Shown here: positions 1 through 10,851 of the stretch, one piece after another
Numbering within the stretch: position 1 is the stretch's first letter
Layout of the letters: every line of letters begins with the position of its first letter
Source of the DNA: Bigelowiella natans CCMP2755
Lineage: Eukaryota; Cercozoa; Chlorarachniophyceae
Direction: 5' to 3'
Length of the DNA: 42,712 nucleotides
NCBI GenBank assembly: GCA_000320545.1
Contig: ADNK01001855.1
Location: 1-42,712, forward strand
Made by a program: the position numbers and the translations under genes
Notes under the pieces: generated by a model
Seen by the model: the letters and a program-made list of their open reading frames with translations, nothing else
Databases searched by the model: none
What the model was told of the DNA's origin: nothing

Positions 1-1457
1 TCCAATGCTGATCCCGGTGCTATCACAACCTCACCCAACCCTGGTCCAAACTCTCACTCAAAACTGTGACTTTGACCCTCATCCAAGCCCTGGCTGAAAA
101 CCCTCATCACTTTTCGTGACTCTGGTCCTTATTTTTGCCCTGAAAAAAACCCTGGTCGATTTTTGCGACCAGTTTTCCTCACTTTGACCCTCGTTTCGAT
201 CGTCACTTAGGTCGTGGCCCAGGAAACCCCAACCCGCACCCTGATTCCAACGTCGATGTTGGTGTCTGACCCTGACCCCAAGTCCGATCTCGTTTCTGAC
301 GTGGACACGAAGCTTGATGGACCTGCACATTCTTTGGACACGACACGTGCTAAGCTGCGAGTCAAGAATGAGTGTGCCACATTGCGCAGATTTCGATCGA
401 GCAGAGTGCATGGCAATGGCGAAAGTGGCATTTCGTGTTTTGTTTGTGCAACTTGCGTTGCAAACAGTTGCACGACTTTGGTTCATTGTGTGAGTGTGAC
501 TCTGTTCATTTTGCTTTGCGATCAACAACGAGCGACTCCATGCAGCAACAATGTGTGGCAGCTGCGGGATGATGAGTCGCTGTGCCACAGGCGCACGAGC
601 GATGCCATGCATCAGCCACAGAGGTCAATGGGTTTGTAAGAAATGACATCATCGTGCGCGTGATCGTCTGCGTTTAGATTCCTTCGAAAATCACAAATTT
701 GCCAACTTGTCAATTTTGATCCTGAAAGTGCATGTCTCGATGTTGCAACATTTTGACCCTTGCTTCCTCAGACATTTCCTACCAGAATGAACATGCAAAA
801 TGTAAATGAGTGCAGGAATTGAAATGGTGATGTTCTGTGTGATGGAATCTGTAGGACTATTTCGTTCTTCACATTTATGTGTGCACCTCTACCTCATGAA
901 AATAATTTATATCATTTTCCAGCAAAAATAAACACAGACAAAGCATTCAAAATGCACTTTACAACTTGAGCGAGGAGACGATCCAGCATAGCTGTCCCCA
1001 CCAATGATGATGATGATGATAGCGACGGTGACGATTCAGGAAGACTGTCAATCATCTGTGTTGGTGACATCAAATCGTGAACGCTGGGTAGAGCACGGTA
1101 GTATCGAGAATCACAAAAAACTGCTTCTATTATTTCGTTAAAACAGAATACCTGATCAGTTTCTACAATCGATAATTTGATCAGAGATTTGACGAATTCA
1201 TCATCCCATCCTCCCTGATTTTTGTTTTACGGTCGTGTTTTGTGTGTTTTCCGGCGTGTTCAGGAATAGTGCAAACCCCATGAGAGATGTAAACAAAGAC
1301 AGAAAGAGAGATAGAACTGACTATTCATGCCGTCTGGATATGATGTGTATAAATTTTATGGAAAATAAAAACAATTACCTCGATATTGTACTGAATTTGT
1401 GAGATATATTGATGAAGTACTTGGTATGTAAGTTCTCTTCCTACCGATCAAAGTACA
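1..1457. other. Left-edge intergenic stretch, no convincing gene
   Basis: Open frames occur on both strands around 79-640, but none resembles a known protein and their composition follows a degenerate repeat of phrases such as CCCTGG and TTTGACCCTC in roughly 20-210. From 640 to 1457 I see AT-rich sequence with no exon-like segment I can link to a neighbour. It forms the 3' flank of the PPR gene and, unlike later 3' flanks, is not CTAG-rich. Confidence 0.5.
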
Positions 1458-2566
1458 TCATAAATGACATCTGTAAAATTGGATATATTTGTGGTAGTTT
1501 CAGCATTCGTCGGGATGATGCTAATGAATTCCCTTTCTCACTACTGCTGCTGCTGCTGCTACTACTACTACTACTTACGTAACGAGCACTATTCTTAGTA
1601 CGCCGCTCCTTGTGACTGTGCTAGTAGTACTAAAATTGTGACTGATTTCCTCTAATCTACACCACGACAATATATCATCTATCGTCTTGAAGTAGCAATG
1701 CCATCGTACCTTCACAAGGATCTCTTACAACCAACCGAGTAAGAATACTTGAAAGCAGCTATAATTGTATTTTATTACATACACAGCATGATTAAAAACA
1801 CAGCCATATGTATGAAGACATGAAAAATTGAACCAATTCTTTTTTATGGAAAAATAATGTTTAAGAGTGAAAACAATAACACGATAGACTTGACACGAAG
1901 AAGGATGATCAATACTCAATGGTTACAAAAGAGAGATATCACGCTGCTACGTCGCCGTCATCATCCATTATGATAGATTGATAATTTATTCATCCATTAT
2001 GATGGATTGATTATTTATTCATCCACCATCATCAATCAGCACCAGCAGTATGACGAGTAGAAAATTTTGTGGACGCAGCGAACGATTTCATCATTTTATT
2101 TGTCGTATATGTTGATAAAGTACGTCTGTGTTACTCGATATAAATGGGTTGCTGCAAATTACATGCAACTATCATATTCATCACCGTTGTCGTCGTAATA
2201 ATCATTATTTACCATCGGTCAAAGTATGAATTCTACCCCACTAAATAACCTTTTGTTTGTATTTGTTTGTTTGTTGAATTGTCCACCTTCATGTCGTCAT
2301 TGTCATGTTTCCTTTCTTCAAATTCTTGTTGATGTTGTCTTTTATTATTGGTCGCAGCAGAGAGAATTGCCATACATACGATGCGGCAGATCTACAGAAA
2401 TAATTGGCCAACAATAGGTAAAACAATAACAATGGATATGATTTTAAAGCAAATCTTTGTTTTTACATATACATATCTTTTAATGGACAAAAATCTGGAA
2501 CATCCACTACACGCACAACCCGTATTATTCTCCAAATGCTCAATATAGATATTCAAATGATGAGTG

Positions 2567-2597
<31 letters not shown>

Positions 2598-2839
2598 TGA
2601 TAATTAAAGAGCATGCATATTTATGATAATAATATGATGCATACTACGAGTGAGAAACGCCAAAATGTTCGTTACTTGATGATCCAATTGATTGAGCATG
2701 CGAGTTGATAGTTGTCTTGCAAGTTCCTATTATTGTTTTATAGTAGTAGTAGCAGCAGCAGCAGCGACAGTTGTAAGTAGTAGTATCAGAGGTCCAGCAC
2801 CATATGTGATGATGACGGCATATATTTATTATATATACA

Positions 2840-2870
<31 letters not shown>

Positions 2871-2890
2871 ATGTGTTTCTATTCTCTCTT

Positions 2891-2922
<32 letters not shown>

Positions 2923-5900
2923 AACCAATCAACAAAGACTGACTTATTCTTTTCATGACTACTACTTATTCTGCTACTGCTGCTGGTAAAATGGTGAGTT
3001 AGGGTTAACTTTTGTATTATTTACCACAAGATAGAGATCCTTGTTCATTTTGCTACATGCAAGAATAGTCTCCTGAATCAACACAAGAAATATGAGTTGT
3101 TTCTGCATAAATAATACCATGATTCATCTCTTGAATATTTTTAGAAAAAAAGCTGTTTCCATCGCCTTTTTCTTTTGTAGTAATTGTAAATACTAAGGTT
3201 GATGATGATAATAATAAAAACAGCCATACCAGCATAACAGTGTCCAGAGAATGAAAAGATGATGCGTGTGCAATGCATTAGTTTTTTGAGGAAGGGAAGG
3301 AACAAGGAAAGAAGAAAGAGAAGGAATATGCAAGATGATAGTAGTAGTATGATATCATCATATTACCTCATAACATATCAACGTCCTTGGTTTGCTACTG
3401 CTGCTGCTGCTGCTGCTGCTGCTACTACGGCTTTTGCGAGATCCCCTAGTAATACTATTCCTTAAGATAATTCATCAAAACCAGAATCATCATTATCAGT
3501 TCTATCATTATCATCATCATCATCATCATCATCTTCGTCATCACGATGTTATCCTGATTGTCCTATACACGTCAAATCCTCCTCTTTTCCCCAATGAATC
3601 AATTTGATCATAGTTTTATACTTACCACTTTTCAAAGATGTTGATCACGTCTTGGAAATTTTCCTCTACATTCAGGAGCTGCATCACTTCTTCAACTTTC
3701 AACGCAAAAAACAACAAAAATCAATAAAATCAAATGCAATGACATAATAGTCGTAGCACTTTAGATTCACATATATTATTCACGTAGCTGCAGAATCAAT
3801 GAGCATACAATACGGATATCAGAATACAAATCATGTGAATATGGGCCACAATAATTACTAGTATTTGGTGTATTGGGATATCTGAAAGTAACCTGTTTTG
3901 CATTCTATTTTGACCCCCCCCTATGCAACGTGACAAAAATGAAAAGAAGTCAAAAGTGAGAACCATTGATGACGATGACAAGATAATGCTGCAAATTATG
4001 AAATATTTACTTAACTAAAGATGTGTGTAGACTAATCGTCAAATAACACACAAACACATGTAAGTGCATATATGCACATGTATTATTACACTCGCACTCT
4101 TGTAGAGCTACTACCGATGATGATGATGATGATCGAAGGATAATATGGGCAAGGATCTTTGTTGCATCTGATGATGCCGCTATCATCATTGTAGGAGGAG
4201 GGGGAGGAGAAGAAAATAACATCAGATGAATGATGACATCAATCAAGTGCTGCTATAGATGTAGGTGGTGTATCATAATGACGTGCTTCCTTCTCATTAG
4301 TGTTTGTTGTTGTCATCATTATCATCATCACAGTAATGCCCAAGCTAATATGTAGTAGTTGAAGCGTTTTGTTGAAATCTATTCAAATTATTCTCTCACC
4401 GCTTAATTAAATTTATTCTCTCACCGGATCTTCTCCAAACCAGAGCCATTTCCCCTCTGTTCTCTCTGGCTCTTCGATAAGATGAACAAATTGTGTGCAC
4501 AACGCTGTTTATGCACGATCCTGGCAGCTGCCAATTAGTAGAATATTGCTTCTTAGATATACTAAGAGAAATCAAATGGAAAACACTAATCGATAGTAGA
4601 ATCGATGAGTACAGCTTTGTGTGCAAAATACCACCACATCAATGCGTCGTTTCAAAAGAAGATATCACTAAGCATCGACCATCCTTATAATCTATTTTTT
4701 GGTTTTGTTTTTATTATTAGTTAATACTATTTCTGTTAAGATTTTTAATTTACCTTAATTCCCATATCATCCGCATCATCTACAAGTTCTTGAATCTGCA
4801 CAATAAATAAACAAATAAACAACAGAGGAGGAGGTGGAAACAAGATTCGGTGATTACAAGCTATTATCGTCAGCATCATTATCACAATTTGCATTGTTAC
4901 CGTTATCACATATTTCACTTCATATATCGATGATGTATCATTTAATAATATCGTACCATCATAACAGCTCTTTCGAACACAATGGTACTTTCGTCATCAT
5001 GCTCGTGATCATTAGTATATGATCTTGCAATGCTTTGTGCAGCATGTCCAGCAATAGCAAGTAGTAACTGTGATGCATGCCTAGGTTTGATGGAAGAAGA
5101 AGAAGAAGAAGAAGAAGAAGAAGAAGATAGTCGTCGCTGCTGCTGCTTCTTCTGCTTTGACCTCATCATCAACTTTGCATCATCACCATTGCTTCTCAAG
5201 AACTCATAGCTTTTCAACACAACTTGCTGTTCTGCCTCAGTAGAATAACTTTGCTGCATAAGAATTGCAATGGAAGGAGGTATGATTAAGCCGGAGGAGG
5301 ATGATGCTGAGGAGTTGGAGGATGATGCTGGTGCTGCTGATGACGACGACAGCCAAGGCAAGGAGGAGGCCAAAGCATTTCTTTCATGATGATAGTCTTC
5401 TTGCAGTTTATCATCATATTCTCCCTTTTCCTCCTCCTCTTTTCCACATCTCCTTGTTGCTGCTACTATTGCTCTCCACCTCTTCTTCTCCTTCTCTTCC
5501 ATGGTAATAGAACATGATGCAAAGTAGTTTGTCTGCCATACTCTTAGAGCAAAAAGAATATCGGTGCTGCTGCTGCTGCTGCTGCTTGAGCTTTCAACAC
5601 ATAATGCCTGAGGACCAGCATATATAATAACAACATATATTAAGAGAAAAGAAACAATTAATATATACTACCATCTTCATCCTACTACATCGTGCATATA
5701 TCACTTGCAATCATCTACCATCTAAAAACAGGGAAGGAAAAATGTAGTAGTGCAACTGATTATTATATCATATATTTATTACACTCACCGAGATCAAAGA
5801 TCCCACCATTTGCTTCGAGGATGATGATTTTGAAGTATGCATCTAACAATTAGTAGACAGCTTCCATATGAGATCATTGCGGTATGGACGATATTATCCA

Positions 5901-6812
5901 CGAATTCAAGAGGAAAGAAGAGAAAAGTATGGAAATATGTAGGAAGAAAACTACCCTTCGATTATGCTATATCATTTACTTAAACCGATGTTACGGATCT
6001 AATTCTACTACCCAAAAGCAAAAAAAATCGTTGCATTATACACACGCATGATGCATAACTACTACTATACGGGGTCATATCTCTCTATTTAATTCAATAT
6101 TACAGCTTTCTATTACCATTTGAATAGCAAACAAAACGGATAGAATGCCGTGAAGAGATGAAGAAGAAGAAGAAGAAAAATAAACTCGTTCCTCATCATC
6201 TACTCCTCTTCCTTTAGCATCATTAGTGACTTGTTGTCGCACTATAGTGTCATTTTTATCATCGCCATAGACTCCCATTCTTGTCGATGTGGAAGGGGTA
6301 ATATGCCCTCCTCCTCCTCCTCCTCCTCCTCCATTTCTTGCAGCCTTATTACTATTATTAGTCGTTGACGAGGAAGGAAGAAAAATAGAAAAGAAGGAAT
6401 TTGCTGCTGGACGTTGAGATGATTGGCACTTTTTCTTAGACAGAATTTCCTTTATTGCACTCTATGCAATTGCAAAAGAATGGAGTCAGAGAAAAGGAAA
6501 TAGTAGTTGTAGTAGTAGTAGCAGTAGCAGAAGAAGAAGAAGAAGAAGAAGAAGAAGAAGAAGAAGAAGGAGAGGAAGAAGAAGAAGGAGAAGAAGGAGG
6601 AGAATCAGTTCCAGTATTCATTTATTATTAATGAACAACAATCAATGATTTCAGTATTCATTTATTTATTAATGAATAACAATCAATGGTTATCGTAAGA
6701 AAATACAAGAAAAAGAAAAAAAAGAAAGATACTCGTCATACGACATTTAAATAGATGCTACATTATTCGAAGTAAAAATAACCTTGTTTTTATCGCTAAC
6801 AAATTCTTCTAT

Positions 6813-6871
<59 letters not shown>

Positions 6872-7117
6872 GCAGCAGCAGAGGAAATTTAGCATGAGGA
6901 GGAAGAACTAATTCAAAAAAATAGGAAAAGAAGAACGAAGATAGAAGAGAAAAAAGAAGAAGAAAATAATAGTTTTGCGGATAGTCGTGGTGGTAGTCTC
7001 CCCCTCACCTCGATTTCTGTTATTGAGGGAAATTGATCTGCCTCAATCATCATTCTGAATCAATATCGTATTATATTTCTCATGGAAATGTAGCCTTCTT
7101 AGACGACAAGCATGCAC

Positions 7118-7173
<56 letters not shown>

Positions 7174-7902
7174 AATACGCTCATGCGTGCATACACAAAT
7201 TACATTACACTGTGCGTCATGTGTTATTTGTTTGCACACCATCATCATCATCATACACACTTGCATACAAGCACTAAAAGAGAAAACACTTCCGCTTTTT
7301 CCCTCCCACCTCACTCCTTCGTCTTTCTTATCGAATTTGTATATCATCATCAAAAATAAAACTTCTAATCCTACTCAATTAAAGCTGGAATCGAATTTTC
7401 ATATCCATTCTGCACAATATTCATATTCATACGACGACGACGACGATGACGAGAAATGAATAATGAGATTGAGAAAATAATGTTGTGGATCGCTACGACA
7501 TCATCGTGATTATCTACTTTTTCTCTTTTTATCATTAATTTCATTATATTGTTGTGGTAACGAGAACACCACCTTACTTACCTTTGAGACAGCTGATAGC
7601 AGCCCTCTAAACATTGAATATGAAGGATCAAATCCCAAACTTAGCATTTGCTCTAATATCTGGCCAGTTATTATTCACAGTGATAAATATAGGTTAGGCA
7701 TTCATACAAATACCATATTTACTTGATAATCAATAGTTCTATGTGCGTCATTAGTGGTGGGTGGCGATTCTGGTAGTATCGTAGAGAAGCAGCATCATAT
7801 CTTCATCAACTCTCAAACTATATAATTTCGAAATGATCAGAGAGAAAAGACACAAATGTCGTGATAATACATAATTGAGCAATAGTTTTCAAATTACGAT
7901 GC

Positions 7903-7945
<43 letters not shown>

Positions 7946-8768
7946 AATCGAATTATAAGCGAGGCCCTGACTCAACATAAGTTTGGTATTTAATGCAGGA
8001 TGATGACTAATATCACACCTCCACCATCAAACCAGAATGAATACCATCAAACCAGAATAAATGAATTTTTGTATTATTACCCCTCTCGCCTGTGCGACAT
8101 GATTGTTTTCCATCAGAGGTCTGAATAACTTTTCGAACGTTACTGCTTTGGCCTCAACCTTTACAGTTGAGAATAATAAAAATAAGAACAAGAATCGGCA
8201 GTGTAGCTTCAATGAAAAATACATTGTTCATTACCATATTTTAATACTATGATCATCACCTCAAATCGATGCATAAGTTCCACAATCCTCTGGATATTCT
8301 GACAAATGATGAGTAGAAAGTGGTAATAACCAACCATCAAATTATATGGAGGATTAAAGAAGGAATGACAATCACATTCAATACCAATGATGATAGATAT
8401 CGTAAAAAAAATAAATAATAATACATGTTGGTAGGTAGATGGTGTTGGGGTCCACCATCACATGATATACCACCTTGATATCTCCATTTTTTGCAGATGT
8501 AGTCAGAACCTAATTGGGTGAAGTTAGAAGAATAAATGCAAAGGATCACAATCACAAATTTCATAGAATAATAAACGCAAAGGATCACAATGACAAATTT
8601 CACACTAATGAAATTCGTGCAGGCAGTGTTAGCAAATCAAGTGTTGGAAAACCAAACCAGGCTATTATTACCATCTCAAAAGCGCTAAGTGAGGGCCTGT
8701 ACTTGAAGTCGAGTATCTGTTGGAATGTCCGCATGACTGCCACTGTGTCACCTTTTCGGTAGTAGGCC

Positions 8769-8799
<31 letters not shown>

Positions 8800-10043
8800 T
8801 ATTGTATAAATCATCATCATTTGAAATAGCTGCCAGTATTATGTCGCATGCATTAGTATAATGGCAATTCTGATATCATCTATCATAATCGTATTATTTT
8901 AGACCTTGAGTGCATACTCACAAGTTGGATATCTCGGTTTGAGTTTATGAGACTGCATCATATCGTTCATGACTCGCAACACAGCATCCGGTCGTCTTGC
9001 ATCGTAGAAATGTTCCATCATGATTTCATAGGTTTCGACGTTAGGTTTGATGCCTGCTAGTCGTAGTGAACAGATGAGATTATCATCATCATATGGGCAG
9101 CATCATTCAACAGATGAGATTATCATCATCATATGGGCAGCATCATTCAACAGATGAGATTATCATCATCATATGGGCAGCATCATTCAACAGATGAGAT
9201 TATCATCATCATATGGGCAGCATCATTCAACAGGTGAGATTATCATCATCACATGGGCAGCATCATTCACATTTAAAGGTGGTTTACTGACCGTATGTCA
9301 GCATTTCGCGATACAAAGGTTGCATGTGGTCTACACGGCCTCTAATTTAATAAACATCACTTATTAAACGAAAATTCGCGTTATAGTTTCTATAGTTTTT
9401 ACAACCTTTTCCCGTGTAAATCAATAATCATGTTCCAAACGTAAACATTGCACAATGGCCTATAACGTATTGCACAAGTATTGAGAATAACATATTGCAT
9501 CAGTACTGAGAGTAGTTTCAATGTTTTAACTTGAAAGTCGACCGACCACTTTTTGATATGGTAGAACAGTTCAACGCTCCTACTAAACATGCCCTCCTTA
9601 GTGAAATTCTGTACAAGGATTGGTGGTGATTACAAGGGATTATGAGCTCAAGAGTTGTTACACATACATCTTTGGAAGTAATAATGCACCACTTGCCTTG
9701 AATTGCGCCAACTTCCGCATTTGTTCCTCTATTCTAGGCGGCGGAAGCGTATCATGCTGAGAAGAGAATATAGGATGAGTTTGTACTCCTTTTTGGACTG
9801 CTGTGTCCAACAAATTACATACTCCTTTTTGAACTACTGCTGTATCTAACAAATTACATGGACAGATGTGCCTGAAAGACGACGCCTGTGCTTTCTTGTG
9901 ACGGAAATTGACAGAGAAGGCTTCTTCTTCGCGTCCTGTAAGCCACTCAGCAGCTTGTGATACTTCATTCGCTGTCCGTTGAGCAGTGTTTCTGATGATA
10001 AAGCTGGAATGGACAAGTGAATGCGCCGCATGCTGGTTGACAT
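1458..10043 (-). CDS. Pentatricopeptide-repeat (PPR) protein, 23 exons
   Basis: PPR proteins bind organellar RNA through tandem 35-residue helical hairpins. Exons, 5' to 3' on the minus strand: 10043-9858, 9756-9697, 9608-9406, 9341-9292, 9056-8905, 8767-8672, 8509-8474, 8298-8260, 8158-8081, 7659-7582, 7041-7009, 6461-6117, 5842-5789, 5607-4957, 4795-4754, 4527-4425, 3695-3626, 3445-3367, 3072-3025, 2391-2287, 1758-1710, 1615-1579, 1470-1458. All phases agree, giving 2607 nt (868 aa plus stop). PPR-like stretches include LTYAGIKPNVETYEIMMEHF, then RRPDAVLRVMNDMM, and GILEQMLSLGFDPSYSMFRG. The N-terminus MSTSMRRIHLSIP is basic and hydroxylated, so an organelle-targeting role is plausible. Two long exons insert Gly- and Ser-rich low-complexity sequence (6461-6117, 5607-4957). 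Exons down to about 7582 are solid, 7041-3025 good, and the last four tentative. The 9697/9608 junction uses a GC donor. Confidence 0.75.
2568..2596. repeat. (CA)n microsatellite in a PPR intron
   Basis: Uninterrupted AC dinucleotides inside the intron between the exons starting at 3072 and 2391. A (GT)n run at about 2843-2870 and a CTA triplet run at about 2891-2922 lie in the same intron. Confidence 0.9.
6812..6868. repeat. Compound (CA)n(TA)n microsatellite
   Basis: CA repeats run directly into TA repeats inside the PPR intron between 6461 and 7009. The same intron has a GA run at about 7135-7166. Another TA tract of about 38 bases lies at about 7905-7942 in the next-but-one upstream intron. 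Confidence 0.9.
9071..9270. repeat. Minisatellite, five 40-bp tandem copies
   Basis: Five head-to-tail copies of a 40-base unit beginning CAGATGAGATTATCATCATC and ending GGGCAGCATCATTCAA. The first four are identical and the fifth has three changes (CAGGTGAG, CACATGGG, CATTCAC). The array fills most of the 235-base PPR intron 9057-9291. There are no unique spacers, so it is not a CRISPR array. Confidence 0.97.
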
Positions 10044-10176
10044 CGATTCCTGGAATCCAATTGAACGAGCACCCAGGGGTGTAGTTGGTAAAAATGAAAT
10101 CGAGCTTCCTGGATGACGATTGTTGAGATCCACCCGTCGATCGAGCACCAAGGAGGAGGAGTAAAAAGTCTGTAAC

Positions 10177-10202
10177 CGAGACGAGATTCGAACTTGCGTC
10201 TG
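10177..10202 (-). pseudogene. Duplicated 3' fragment of tRNA-Leu
   Basis: About 26 bases match the T arm and 3' acceptor strand of the neighbouring tRNA-Leu with two mismatches (core AGATTCGAACTTGCG, plus strand). Nothing matching a D arm or anticodon arm follows, so this is a truncated copy about 40 bases past the tRNA 3' end, in the leader of the PPR gene. Confidence 0.75.
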
Positions 10203-10239
10203 TTTAAGAATGTAAAAAATGTAAAAATGAAAAAAGTAA

Positions 10240-10321
10240 TACACGAGACAAGATTCGAACTTGCGCCTCCGAAGAGATATGGGCCTAAACCATACGCCTT
10301 AAACCGCTCGGCCACCCGTGC
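10240..10321 (-). tRNA. tRNA-Leu(UAG)
   Basis: Folds as a class II tRNA read on the minus strand. The acceptor stem starts GCACGGG (pairing with CTCGTGT, two G-U pairs) and the D region is GCCGAGCGGTTTAAGGC. The anticodon arm is TATGG-TTTAGGC-CCATA with anticodon UAG. There is a short variable arm, then T arm GCAAG-TTCGAAT-CTTGT, and discriminator A. It decodes CUA/CUN leucine codons. No intron and no encoded CCA. It lies about 200 bases upstream of, and on the same strand as, the PPR start codon. Confidence 0.95.
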
Positions 10322-10851
10322 GTAGTGTTGTTGTGCAAGTTGTTTGAAATATATTTACCGACATAATATTATACACAATTAAATATAAAGGTTAGTTGTA
10401 GTTAGCGACAACATATGCCAAAAAAAAATGACAAGTTTTTCAAAAAATCTCATGAGACTTTCTCGAACCCAGGTTCTCAGTAAGGAAGCAATACACCGAG
10501 CACTTGCGTCTTCCAGAATATTCTATCATATTTTACTCCATAGAGAAACGGAAAAGTTGGAACATGTTTCCTTTTCCAACAAATTTTATCATCAAACCCC
10601 TATGTTTTGTCCATCAATTTTTCTAAATTGTTCACCTTAAGTTGAACGATTATCCAGAGACGACGAAGCTGAATGGCGCAATCTAACTACCGATTTCTCA
10701 AATTATGATGACGTTACTGGAGAACAGCCTACACTTTATGCAATAACCTTCCCCTTGCCTCGACTACGAGTAGTCTACCTACATATATACCCCTGCCTCG
10801 AAAAGACGAAAGGACGAGCAAGGCGTCTCATTGTGGTGTTGGTTGACAATA
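10322..10851. other. Divergent upstream region of the LOV-cyclohydrolase gene
   Basis: About 530 bases between the tRNA-Leu and the LOV-cyclohydrolase start. A 70-codon frame at 10428-10640 has no recognisable content. No clear TATA element stands out. The likely promoters for the tRNA/PPR side and the LOV gene must share this interval. Confidence 0.4.

Noticed and set aside
79-639. Overlapping long frames on both strands at the left edge
   Set aside because: No family resemblance and composition driven by degenerate repeats; simultaneous openness on both strands argues against coding.
2348-2417. Plus-strand exon reading AERIAIHTMRQIYRNNW
   Set aside because: Has plausible splice borders, but no plus-strand partner exons. 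The minus strand of the same segment joins the PPR gene in phase (2391-2287).
3392-3607. Poly-Leu / poly-His plus-strand frame
   Set aside because: Made from CTG and CAT triplet repeats; the minus strand carries the PPR exon 3445-3367 and intron.
9071-9270. CRISPR-like array
   Set aside because: The copies abut without unique spacers and sit inside an intron of a eukaryotic gene, so this is a minisatellite.
9965-10315. Minus-strand frame beginning MAERFKAYGLGPYLFGG
   Set aside because: Its start is the translated tRNA-Leu; the rest is the wrong frame of PPR exon 1.
10428-10640. Frame with a TTCGAACCC-like stretch, considered as a second tRNA remnant
   Set aside because: No acceptor or anticodon stem pairs could be made around it.
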